Assembly: GCA_027487555.1 (NCBI GenBank)
Contig: JAIYDI010000051.1
Span: 1-64,000, forward strand
Length of the DNA stretch: 64,000 bases
Reading direction: 5' to 3'
Origin: Hyphomicrobiales bacterium
GTDB lineage: Bacteria > Pseudomonadota > Alphaproteobacteria > Rhizobiales > Devosiaceae
In this document: one piece after another, positions 47,502 through 54,807 of the stretch
Numbering within the stretch: position 1 is the first letter of the stretch
Layout: every line of letters begins with the position of its first letter
Made by a program: the position numbers and the translations under genes
Notes under the pieces: generated by a model
What the model saw: only the letters and a program-made list of their open reading frames with translations
Told to the model about the DNA's origin: nothing
Databases searched by the model: none

Positions 47502-48385
47502 GCGCGGCTCCTCTCGCGAGCGAGGTAGAACTGCACGAAGCTCAGGATCGCGACCCCAACCACGATCACATACGATACGGTCGACGCGTACCCGAAGCTC
47601 GGCATGAAGCGGAAAGTGAGGTTGTAGATGTAGAGCGACAGCGTCATAGTGGCGTTGGCTGGCCCGCCTTCGGTTATGTTGAACACCTCGTCAAATAGCT
47701 GCAGCGTACCTATGGTAGAGGTCACCGATGTGAACAGGATCACAGGCTTAAGCATCGGCACGGTGATCTGCGTGAATCGCGCCCAGGCCGGTACGCCGTC
47801 AATCTTGGCCGCTTCATAAATCGAGCGATCGATATTCTGAAGCGCTGCCAGGTAGAAGATCATGTTGTAGCCGGTCCAGCGCCACGTGATCGCGCTAATA
47901 ACCAGCACCTTCGCCCAGAAAGGATCCGACGTCCAAAGGATCGGTTGGTCGATGATGTGCATCGCCATCAGCGTCTTGTTGACAACGCCCTCATTGGAAA
48001 ACATCGACCTGAACAGTGCTGAGTAGGCGACGAGTGACGTGACGCAGGGCAGGAAGATCGCGGTTCGGAAGAACCCACGGAACTTGAGCTTGGGATCGTT
48101 AAGCGCTGAGGCAAGGAGCAGGGCCAACGTCAGCATGATCGGCACCTGAAACACTAAGAAAATCAGAGTGTTGGTGAGTGCGATCTGGAAGATTGGATCT
48201 TTGGTCAGGCGGATGATGTTGGTGAAGCCGCCAAACGAGAAGTTCATGCCCTTGCCGACCTGGAAGCTCATCCAGAGCGACCAGAGGATCGGATAGACCA
48301 GGAAGATGCCGATCAGGAGCACAGAGGGAGCAATGAACAACCAGCCATTGATCTGTTCGTTGCGCGCGAGCCTGGTGCCAGACAA
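47498..48385 (-). CDS. ABC importer permease (MalF type)
   Basis: This inner-membrane permease has about 295 residues. The first helix is INGWLFIAPSVLLIGIFLVYPILWSLWMSF. The EAA loop is SIYEAAKIDGVPAWARFTQI near 205-225, followed by LQLFDEVFNITEGGPANATM. The open frame extends to 48661, but that part overlaps the binding-protein gene and reads through intergenic hairpins. TTG 48385 with GCGGGGG upstream gives a normal N-terminus (LSGTRLARNEQING). The precise start remains uncertain because there is no ATG. Confidence 0.88.
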   Translation of the reverse strand: MSGTRLARNEQINGWLFIAPSVLLIGIFLVYPILWSLWMSFQVGKGMNFSFGGFTNIIRLTKDPIFQIALTNTLIFLVFQVPIMLTLALLLASALNDPKLKFRGFFRTAIFLPCVTSLVAYSALFRSMFSNEGVVNKTLMAMHIIDQPILWTSDPFWAKVLVISAITWRWTGYNMIFYLAALQNIDRSIYEAAKIDGVPAWARFTQITVPMLKPVILFTSVTSTIGTLQLFDEVFNITEGGPANATMTLSLYIYNLTFRFMPSFGYASTVSYVIVVGVAILSFVQFYLARERSRA

Positions 48386-48433
48386 GAAAACCCCCGCAGT
48401 TTCGGTTCTGAAGGACGCGTCGGAGCTTACGGA

Positions 48434-48467
48434 GACGACCGCTCCATGATCAAATGGGGCGGTCGTC
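48434..48467 (-). promoter_or_regulatory. Strong hairpin before permease gene
   Basis: GACGACCGC-T-CCAT (48434-48447) pairs with ATGG-G-GCGGTCGTC (48454-48467) around GATCAA, a 14-bp stem with one G-T pair. It lies between the binding-protein stop and the permease start, 7 bases from a second hairpin. It is likely to protect the upstream mRNA or cause partial termination. Confidence 0.6.
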
Positions 48468-48473
48468 GGGAGG

Positions 48474-48498
48474 GGAGCAGGCGAATTCCGCCTGCTCC
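48474..48498 (-). promoter_or_regulatory. Perfect 10-bp hairpin just after binding-protein gene
   Basis: GGAGCAGGCG (48474-48483) and CGCCTGCTCC (48489-48498) form a perfect stem with loop AATTC, starting 9 bases after the binding-protein stop on the minus strand. No T-run follows, so partial termination or 3' stabilisation is more likely than full termination. Confidence 0.6.
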
Positions 48499-48507
48499 AA
48501 ATCCAGA

Positions 48508-49785
48508 TTACTGAATCTGCTGCTGGATCTGCGCGTCGATAGCCTTGATGGCATCCTCGATCGAGCCACCAGCTTGGATCGCCGGAATCTGCGCCAATAC
48601 TGCCTGGTCGGCCTCGTTGGTGAAGATACCGTAGTTCACACCGGGGATCTTCTGTACCCAATCAGAGAAATTCTGCCAAACGGGCTGATTCGAGAAGAAC
48701 GGGTCCGCGGACTTGTACGCATCGCCTTCACGCGCCGGCATCCAGGTACCGAAAGCGCCCTGGCCGACGAGGATCTTCTGATAGAAGTCCACGTCACCGG
48801 CCCACACCTTGTTAAGGAAGTCGATCGCTGCGTCCTTGTTCGGCGAAGACGCAAGCACGTACCAGCTGGAACCGCCGAGGTTCGAGAAGTTGGTCGCGCC
48901 TTCGACGCCATCGAGCTTCGGAATGGGCGCCACACCCCACTTGCCGGACAACTCTTGGTTGCCCTTGATGCCACCAACGATCCATACGCCAGTATAGACC
49001 GATGCGACTTCGCCGCCCATGAAGGCCGCAGTGTAGTCATTCCAGCCCGAAACCGGCTTGTAGATGCCCGACTGCAGAATCTTCTGGTAGGTGGTCAACG
49101 CCGCCTTGAGAACGGCATTGTCGACGATGTTTGGCGAACCGTCAGCATTGAAGTACCAGCTGCCCGCAGACTGCAGCATGATGCGGATTACGCCGGCGTC
49201 ATTGATGTCGATATCGATCATCTTCTGACCGGTCTTGGCTTCGACTTCCTTCGCGATCTCGATAAAGCGATCCCAAGTAATCCCTTCGAGGTCAGCGGGC
49301 TTGAAGCCAGCCTTATCGAGCAGGTCGGTGCGGTAGAACAGACCCGTTGCACCCGAGTCGAACGGCAGCGAGTATGTATTGTCGCCGACGGTGGCCAACG
49401 ACACCTTGTAGGGAGCAAACTTCGAGTAGTCGACCTTTCCGGTTAACGATTCGAACGCCCCAGGGAACGACTGCAGGTACTTCTGTGCACCATAATCCTC
49501 GATGAGGACGATATCGGGCAGGTCGGTTGTGATGCCGGCAGCGAGTTGAGTCTGCAGCTTTTGCTCGAGTGCGCCCTTGTCGAAGTCGACGATGTTGAGT
49601 GTGACATCGGGATTTGACTTGGCATAGGCCTCGGCCGCCGCCTTCATCGCAGCGCCGTTGAACTCCGGCGCCCAGCACCACACGGTGATTTCGGTGGCCA
49701 GTGCGGCCGACACAGACAGCATGCTGGCACCCGCCATCACGGCAGCACCAATCAAACGGCGCCAGCCGTTCGTGGACATATTCAT
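48508..49785 (-). CDS. ABC importer extracellular solute-binding protein (GH2 operon)
   Basis: This 425-residue periplasmic receptor has a signal peptide (RLIGAAVMAGASMLSVSAALA) with likely cleavage before TEITVWCW. The mature part shows family-1 binding-protein features: TEITVWCWAPEFNGAAMKAA, then YSLPFDSGATGLFYRTDLLD and NFSNLGGSSWYVLASSPNKD. ATG 49785 has GGGAGG 7 bases upstream. It is the first gene of the operon with two permeases, GH2 and ATPase, and is followed by two hairpins. It should bind the glycoside cleaved by the GH2 enzyme. Confidence 0.92.
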   Translation of the reverse strand: MNMSTNGWRRLIGAAVMAGASMLSVSAALATEITVWCWAPEFNGAAMKAAAEAYAKSNPDVTLNIVDFDKGALEQKLQTQLAAGITTDLPDIVLIEDYGAQKYLQSFPGAFESLTGKVDYSKFAPYKVSLATVGDNTYSLPFDSGATGLFYRTDLLDKAGFKPADLEGITWDRFIEIAKEVEAKTGQKMIDIDINDAGVIRIMLQSAGSWYFNADGSPNIVDNAVLKAALTTYQKILQSGIYKPVSGWNDYTAAFMGGEVASVYTGVWIVGGIKGNQELSGKWGVAPIPKLDGVEGATNFSNLGGSSWYVLASSPNKDAAIDFLNKVWAGDVDFYQKILVGQGAFGTWMPAREGDAYKSADPFFSNQPVWQNFSDWVQKIPGVNYGIFTNEADQAVLAQIPAIQAGGSIEDAIKAIDAQIQQQIQ

Positions 49786-49830
49786 GGATATACCTCCCAG
49801 TACAGATGGGCACTCGCCCTATCCATAGGA

Positions 49831-49859
49831 TTCATAGCCCGCGCTCGAGCGGCTGGCAA
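49831..49859 (-). promoter_or_regulatory. Promoter with palindromic operator in the spacer (GH2 operon)
   Basis: On the minus strand, TTGCCA (plus 49854-49859) and TATGAA (plus 49831-49836) are separated by exactly 17 bases. Those 17 bases contain the palindrome CGCTCGAGCG (49842-49851), with a central CpG as in LacI-family operators. It sits 46 bases upstream of the binding-protein ATG. A LacI-type regulator is encoded next door, so repression by blocking the core promoter is a natural reading. Confidence 0.55.
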
Positions 49860-49890
49860 GTTTTTCAGTAAATTTTTATCGCCAGTGTTT

Positions 49891-50916
49891 TCAATGGCTT
49901 GCCGGCGGATGCGGTGTGCTTCCTCGCCAGATGATTGGCGCCGCCAATGTGATGCGCTTGGCAAGCTCGCGGCCCGAAATCCGCTCAAGCAGAAGCTCGA
50001 CGGCCGTCTCTCCGATTTCCTCCGATGGCAGGTGCACGGTCGAAAGCGGCGGATTCATGAACTGGGCCACCGAAATATCGTTGAAGCTGGCAATCGCAAC
50101 GTCGTTGGGAATTCGCAGCCCCGCCTCGTGCAATGCCCGATAGACACCAACAGCGATATTGTCGTTGCAGGTGACGATAGCTTCCGGTCGGGTGTTGCTG
50201 TCGAGCATACGGCAGGCGAGGTCGTAACCGGTACGTTCTGTATTGCGTTCAATGCTGCGTTCGGTGAGACAGAGTGCCGGATCGAACAGGGCCCGCTGCT
50301 TCATCCAATCAATGAATGTGCGGCATCGAACCTCGCCGAACGGATCGGCCGCATCATCTTCCGCCCAACCGATGAAACCAAGTCGCTTGTATCCCATGGC
50401 TTGGAGGGCTCCAAGAAGCTTGCGAGTGGCAAGCGCAAGATCACTGAGCACGCCGTCAAACTCGCCATCAACCGGTGCGAAGTCAGCAAACACCAGGTGC
50501 CGGGAATGCGCCTTCAGCCAGGAGATCTCGTGGTCGCTGTGTGCGCCGATTGCAATCACACCTGACGCACTCTGCAGGACCGATGCATCGGGCAGCGACT
50601 GTGTATGGTAAACCTTAACGGTTTCGATCTTCAGCGCCTGGCACCTGCGCTCAATCCCAAGCCGGAGGCCCACATAATATGGGTCTACAAGCTCTTGGTC
50701 AGGACTGAGAAAATGAACCAGCGCCAACCGATTGAGCCCCTGCTGGTTCGCGCGGTTCCGGTTGCGCGGAGTAGCATAGTTCATCGCTTCAGCGGCTTCG
50801 ATGATTGCCTGACGCTTGCCGGCGGTTATCGACAGCGTGGTATCGAAGTTGAGGACGCGCGATACGGTGGCCGTCGATACTCCTACGGCGTTCGCGATTT
50901 GCTTGAGCGTAACCAT
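49891..50916 (-). CDS. LacI-family transcriptional regulator
   Basis: This 341-residue regulator has an N-terminal HTH VTLKQIANAVGVSTATVSRVLNFD at 2-25. The sensor domain has YYVGLRLGIERRCQALKIET, DFAPVDGEFDGVLSDL, the CNDNIAVGVYRALHEAGLRIPNDVAIASFND core, and the final STVHLPSEEIGETAVELLLER. This layout is like EbgR/MsmR repressors of galactoside operons. ATG 50916 is used; the longer frame to 51021 adds a non-homologous leader. It lies directly upstream of the GH2 operon on the same strand, and divergent from iolG. Its ligand is probably the glycoside or its hydrolysis product. Confidence 0.88.
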   Translation of the reverse strand: MVTLKQIANAVGVSTATVSRVLNFDTTLSITAGKRQAIIEAAEAMNYATPRNRNRANQQGLNRLALVHFLSPDQELVDPYYVGLRLGIERRCQALKIETVKVYHTQSLPDASVLQSASGVIAIGAHSDHEISWLKAHSRHLVFADFAPVDGEFDGVLSDLALATRKLLGALQAMGYKRLGFIGWAEDDAADPFGEVRCRTFIDWMKQRALFDPALCLTERSIERNTERTGYDLACRMLDSNTRPEAIVTCNDNIAVGVYRALHEAGLRIPNDVAIASFNDISVAQFMNPPLSTVHLPSEEIGETAVELLLERISGRELAKRITLAAPIIWRGSTPHPPASH

Positions 50917-51014
50917 GGCGTGTTCTTTCTTGAGCAAACCGGTGCGCCCGCAACCCCGGCTTGTCAACTCCCCGTTTCTCCCTAAGTGACCACCCGCGGT
51001 ATCGTGGTGTTTTT

Positions 51015-51028
51015 GGAACATTCATTCG
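51015..51028. promoter_or_regulatory. Possible IolR site upstream of iolG
   Basis: GGAACATTCATTCG matches the GGAA-N6-TTCC pattern at 7 of 8 positions. It lies about 85 bases before the iolG start and just upstream of TTGACA at 51032-51037. It could bring iolG under the same regulator as iolC. Confidence 0.4.
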
Positions 51029-51110
51029 AAGTTGACATGGGTCTCGAACATATGGTTCGTCAGCCCGAAATCCCCGCGCGCAACGCGCCGGAACCTATGG
51101 AGGGGTTCGC

Positions 51111-52118
51111 TTGTCCGTTTTCCGTTTCGCACTTCTGGGCGCCGGCCGTATCGGTAAGGTGCATGCCAAGGCTGTCACATCCAATCCGTCTGCCAACCTC
51201 GTAGCGGTTGCGGACCCGATGGAGAGGGCCGCCGCCGACCTCGCGGCTCAGTATGGCTGCGCCATCCGTACCATCGACGAAATCGCCGCTTCGCCCGATA
51301 TCGACGCCGTGGTTATCTGCACCCCCACCGATACCCATGCCAACTTGATCGAGAAATTCTCGAATGCCGGCAAGCAGATATTCTGCGAGAAACCCGTTGA
51401 CCTGAGCGTCGCCCGCGTCCGCGCCTGCCTTGCGACGGTGAAGACGAACGGCACCAAGTTGATGGTTGGCTTCAACCGCCGTTTCGACCCGCATTTCATG
51501 GCCGTCAAGGACGCGATTGCGGCCGGCCAGATCGGCACCATCGAGATGGTCACGATTATCTCCCGCGACCCGGCGCCGCCGCCGGTCGACTACATCAAGC
51601 GCTCGGGCGGCATCTTCCGCGACATGACCATCCATGATTTCGACATGGCGCGCTTCCTGTTGGGCGAAGAGATCAATGCGGTTTTCGCGCAAGGTTCTGT
51701 GCTCGTCGACCCCGCCATCGGCACGGCCGGTGACTATGACAGCGCCAGCGTCGTGCTCACCACCAAGTCCGGCAAGCACGCCACCATCTCCAACACCCGT
51801 CGCGCATCCTACGGTTATGACCAGCGCATCGAGGCTCACGGCTCGCTCGGAGCCGTGTCCGCCGAGAACCAGCGCGCCGTGTCGATCGAAGTCGCCAACG
51901 CCAAGGGCTATACCCGCCCGCCGTTGCTGGACTTCTTCATGACTCGCTATACGCAGGCCTATGCCAACGAGATCGCCGCTTTCATCGACGCTCTCTCGGG
52001 CAAGCGCGAAGCCGCGCCGAGTGGCGAAGACGGGCTCGCCGCCCTTGTACTTGCCGACGCTGCGGTCAAGTCCGCAGCCGAAGGCCGACTGGTAAAAGTC
52101 TCCGAAATCCTCGACTGA
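51111..52118 (+). CDS. iolG: Inositol 2-dehydrogenase
   Basis: This 335-residue NAD-dependent Gfo/Idh/MocA enzyme oxidises myo-inositol to 2-keto-myo-inositol (scyllo-inosose). The N-terminal Rossmann fold is FALLGAGRIGKVHAKAV. The catalytic Lys is in IFCEKPVDLS near 96, with VGFNRRFDPHF near 120, and the active-site DMTIHDFDMARFLLG near 168-182 contains the Asp and His. The start is TTG 51111, since GGAGGGG lies 5 bases upstream and no ATG is nearby. It is the only iol gene of this cluster on the plus strand and converges on the OMPDC-family gene. Some related enzymes use scyllo-inositol. Confidence 0.9.
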   Translation: MSVFRFALLGAGRIGKVHAKAVTSNPSANLVAVADPMERAAADLAAQYGCAIRTIDEIAASPDIDAVVICTPTDTHANLIEKFSNAGKQIFCEKPVDLSVARVRACLATVKTNGTKLMVGFNRRFDPHFMAVKDAIAAGQIGTIEMVTIISRDPAPPPVDYIKRSGGIFRDMTIHDFDMARFLLGEEINAVFAQGSVLVDPAIGTAGDYDSASVVLTTKSGKHATISNTRRASYGYDQRIEAHGSLGAVSAENQRAVSIEVANAKGYTRPPLLDFFMTRYTQAYANEIAAFIDALSGKREAAPSGEDGLAALVLADAAVKSAAEGRLVKVSEILD

Positions 52119-52139
52119 GCCAACCGGTTGACAACAAAC

Positions 52140-52169
52140 AGGGCTCCCGGCCTCGCGCCGCGGAGCCCT
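52140..52169. terminator. Bidirectional stem-loop between iolG and OMPDC-family gene
   Basis: AGGGCTCC-CGGC (52140-52151), loop CTCGC, then GCCG-c-GGAGCCCT (52157-52169) forms a 12-bp stem with one bulged C. It sits between the stops of convergent genes (52118 and 52175). CGTCCTTAT follows on the plus side and TGTTTGTTGT on the minus side, so a two-way intrinsic terminator is likely. Confidence 0.7.
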
Positions 52170-52174
52170 CGTCC

Positions 52175-52957
52175 TTATATGCCGCCGACCTGAGCGATGA
52201 AATCGGCGACGAAGCGCTCGATATCCCCCGGGGGGTTGCCGTAGCGGGCAAGGGTATCGGGATGCCCCATGTTGCCGCTGATCACGAAGGCCTTGAGGCC
52301 TTTATCCACGAGCCCCCTGGCCCGTGCTATGCTGAGCCCACCGACCACTTGCAATGAGGCCCTTCCCCCGACCCGTTCCTTTACAGCAGCGACCACATCG
52401 GGAAAGTAACTAGAGTTGAACAGCAGCGGGTCCGCCACCCGCGCATCGAGTTGCAGGTGCACCCCGATTCCGTCGACACCAGCTGCGAGCATCATCTCGG
52501 CGGAATCGATCGCCGGACCAGCGGGACCCTGCTGTGGCAACAGGATGTCAGCGAACACCAGTCGCGGAACCTTCGGTTGTCGTTCGCGGAACTCGTCGCG
52601 CGCCGCCACAGCGCCTCGGGCCGATGCGACGCCCGCGAGCGCGAGAAAATCGATGATGTTGCCACCACCCTCGAAGACCTTGCGGGCCTCGCCACCCCCG
52701 CCATCCATGGTCTTCATGTCGGCGAGGAGGATGGCATCCGGAAATACCTTCCGGAACGCCGGCACAACGTTGTGCACCCCCTCGAACTTGAGGAGCGGCG
52801 TACCGAGTTCGACGATGTCCACGCCACCGGCCAGAGCGGCGGCGGCAACGACCAAGCCCTGCTTGATCGTGTCGACATCGACAGAAATCTGGAAGCTGAA
52901 CTCAGCAATCAAGCGCTGCCGCAGCGCCTCGGATGGGCCATGCGCGTTCGTCGCCAT
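52175..52957 (-). CDS. OMP decarboxylase-superfamily enzyme (hexulose-phosphate synthase-like)
   Basis: This 260-residue TIM-barrel protein has the superfamily signature D-x-K-x-x-D in LLADMKTMDGG near 78-88. It also has FQISVDVDTIKQGLVVAA, VDIVELGTPLLKFEG, and the phosphate-gripper-like QVVGGLSIARARGLV and AFVISGNMG near the end. These features match the 3-hexulose-6-phosphate synthase / 3-keto-L-gulonate-6-phosphate decarboxylase branch, not orotidine decarboxylase itself. It lies downstream of iolB on the same strand with GGAG before its ATG, so it is probably expressed with the inositol genes. It is not a standard step of that pathway. The substrate is unknown. Confidence 0.8.
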   Translation of the reverse strand: MATNAHGPSEALRQRLIAEFSFQISVDVDTIKQGLVVAAAALAGGVDIVELGTPLLKFEGVHNVVPAFRKVFPDAILLADMKTMDGGGGEARKVFEGGGNIIDFLALAGVASARGAVAARDEFRERQPKVPRLVFADILLPQQGPAGPAIDSAEMMLAAGVDGIGVHLQLDARVADPLLFNSSYFPDVVAAVKERVGGRASLQVVGGLSIARARGLVDKGLKAFVISGNMGHPDTLARYGNPPGDIERFVADFIAQVGGI

Positions 52958-53037
52958 TCGGGTCTCCTTCCCTTTTTGGGAGGAGCCTGCGGGTGCGACC
53001 CTTCACCGTCAAGCCGGAGTAAGGTCGACTTAGCCGA

Positions 53038-53817
53038 TTACTCCAGCAGCCACTCGTGTTCGACCGCATTGTGGAACTTCCACGTCCGAACCGGCCCGGC
53101 CATGACGTTGAGATAGTAGAGGTCATAGCCATGCATGGTGCCGACCGGATGATAGCCCTTGGGTACCAGCGTCACGTCGCCATCCTCGATCACCAGCGCC
53201 TCGTCGAGACTGCGGTCATCGGTATAAACGCGCTGCACCGCAAATCCTTGGGGCGGGTTCAACCGATGATAGTACGTCTCCTCGAGGAAGGACTCGTGGG
53301 GCAGGTTCTCGGTATCGTGCTTGTGCGGCGGGTACGACGAGGTATTGCCGCCCGGCGTGATCACTTCTACTATCAGTAGCGATTGCGCCGGCGCCGTCTC
53401 TGGCAGGATGTTGGTGACGTACCGAGTGTTCGATCCCTTGCCTCGGGTGATCTGGTCCGGCACGTCGATGATGTGCGGCGCGTAATCGCCACCACCAGGT
53501 GCCGTGCATAGACCGATCTCGACCCTGCTCCGCGCCTTGATCGACCAGGCTTTGCCGGCCGGCACATAGGCCGCGGCAGGCTTACCCTCAAACGGGCTCA
53601 GGCGTTCGCCGATTTCGCCCAAGACCTCGCCTTCGACCGATAGCTCCGCGCGGCCGGTAATCAGCACGATGCAGAGTTCCTTGTCGCCCGTAGCGCCGGG
53701 ATACACAATGCCCGGCTCGAGTGTCAGCACCTCGAAGCCGACATAGGTCCAGCCCGCCGACTGCGGGGTGACCGTGATGTGCCCATCGGTAGGACGCTTG
53801 AGCCTGAGGTTCGCCAT
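53038..53817 (-). CDS. iolB: 5-deoxy-glucuronate isomerase
   Basis: This 259-residue cupin-like enzyme converts 5-deoxy-D-glucuronate to 2-deoxy-5-keto-D-gluconate. Motifs: YVGFEVLTLEPG, CIVLITGRAELSVEG, YPPHKHDTEN (metal-binding His) with FLEETYYHRLNPP, and DEALVIEDGDVTLVPKGYHP with YDLYYLNVMAG, all characteristic of IolB. The length is normal. ATG 53817 is 3 bases after the iolE stop, with AAGGA inside iolE, so the genes are coupled. It is followed by the OMPDC-family gene. Confidence 0.95.
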   Translation of the reverse strand: MANLRLKRPTDGHITVTPQSAGWTYVGFEVLTLEPGIVYPGATGDKELCIVLITGRAELSVEGEVLGEIGERLSPFEGKPAAAYVPAGKAWSIKARSRVEIGLCTAPGGGDYAPHIIDVPDQITRGKGSNTRYVTNILPETAPAQSLLIVEVITPGGNTSSYPPHKHDTENLPHESFLEETYYHRLNPPQGFAVQRVYTDDRSLDEALVIEDGDVTLVPKGYHPVGTMHGYDLYYLNVMAGPVRTWKFHNAVEHEWLLE

Positions 53818-53820
53818 GGG

Positions 53821-54738
53821 TCAGTCCTTCGGAAAGCCTTGGGTTTCGACTGTGTAGCCGGCGGCGGTCATCACTCGCATCAGTTCCTTGTGGCCAACCT
53901 GCGCCATCTTCAGCGGCGGATTGGCCTTCGGGTCCTGCTCGGCTTCGACTACAAACCAGCCTTCATAGCCATGGTCGGCAAAGCGCTGCACGATCGCACC
54001 GAAATCCAGCGATCCATCGCCTGGCACGGTGAAGGCACCGAGCGCCACCGCGTCGAGGAAGCTTTGCTTGGTCCAGTCGAGTGAATCCACGACCGAGCTG
54101 CGGATGTCCTTCACATGCACGTGCGAAATCCGCGCATGATGGCGGTCGATGGCGGCCAGCACATCACCACCGGCAAACGCCAGGTGCCCGGCATCGAGCA
54201 GCAGCGGAATACCGGGGCCAGAGGCCGCCATGAAGGCATCCAGTTCATGCTCAAACTGCACCACCGCCGCCATGTGGTGATGGTATGCGAGCGGCATGCC
54301 CTGCTCAGCGCACCATTCGCCGAATGCATTAACCTTCTTCGCATAGGCCCTCATCTCGTCATCCGAGAGCACGGCCTTGTCCGCCAACGGCTTCGAGCGG
54401 TCGCCCTGGATCGAGCGACCCACTTCGCCATAAACGATGCAAGGCGCATTGACCGCCTTGAACAAGTCGATCATCGGCTGGATGCGGTCCTTGTTGGCGC
54501 TCAACTCCTCGGTGGAGAGCGTGCCCGAAAACCAGCCACCGCACAGCGTCACATCGGCTGCCTTGAGGATCGGCAGCATCACCGCCGGATCGTCCGGAAA
54601 GCGGCGGCCCTTCTCCATGCCGGTGAAGCCCGCAGATCGCGACTGCCTCAGGCACTCTTCGAGGCTCACATCGTCGCTCAATTCCACGAGGTCGTCGTTC
54701 CACCATGCGATAGGCGACATGCCAAGTTTGGCCTTCAT
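53821..54738 (-). CDS. iolE: Myo-inosose-2 dehydratase
   Basis: This 305-residue xylose-isomerase-like TIM barrel dehydrates 2-keto-myo-inositol to the trihydroxycyclohexanedione. It starts MKAKLGMSPIAWWNDDLVEL, as IolE proteins do. It has MPLAYHHHMAAVVQFEHELD, IPLLLDAGHLAFAGGD, and HVHVKDIR for metal binding. The length is normal. It follows iolD by about 70 bases and abuts iolB. Confidence 0.95.
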   Translation of the reverse strand: MKAKLGMSPIAWWNDDLVELSDDVSLEECLRQSRSAGFTGMEKGRRFPDDPAVMLPILKAADVTLCGGWFSGTLSTEELSANKDRIQPMIDLFKAVNAPCIVYGEVGRSIQGDRSKPLADKAVLSDDEMRAYAKKVNAFGEWCAEQGMPLAYHHHMAAVVQFEHELDAFMAASGPGIPLLLDAGHLAFAGGDVLAAIDRHHARISHVHVKDIRSSVVDSLDWTKQSFLDAVALGAFTVPGDGSLDFGAIVQRFADHGYEGWFVVEAEQDPKANPPLKMAQVGHKELMRVMTAAGYTVETQGFPKD

Positions 54739-54807
54739 GTATTCGTCCTCTCCAATTCTGATATCGCCTGTCTGGGCTTGGGAAAGGCAAAAGAGCCCTG
54801 CACCGAC

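Noticed and set aside
48386..48661. Upstream extension of the MalF-type permease of the GH2 operon
   Set aside because: It would overlap the binding-protein gene and translate through two strong hairpins. The family N-terminus begins near 48385.
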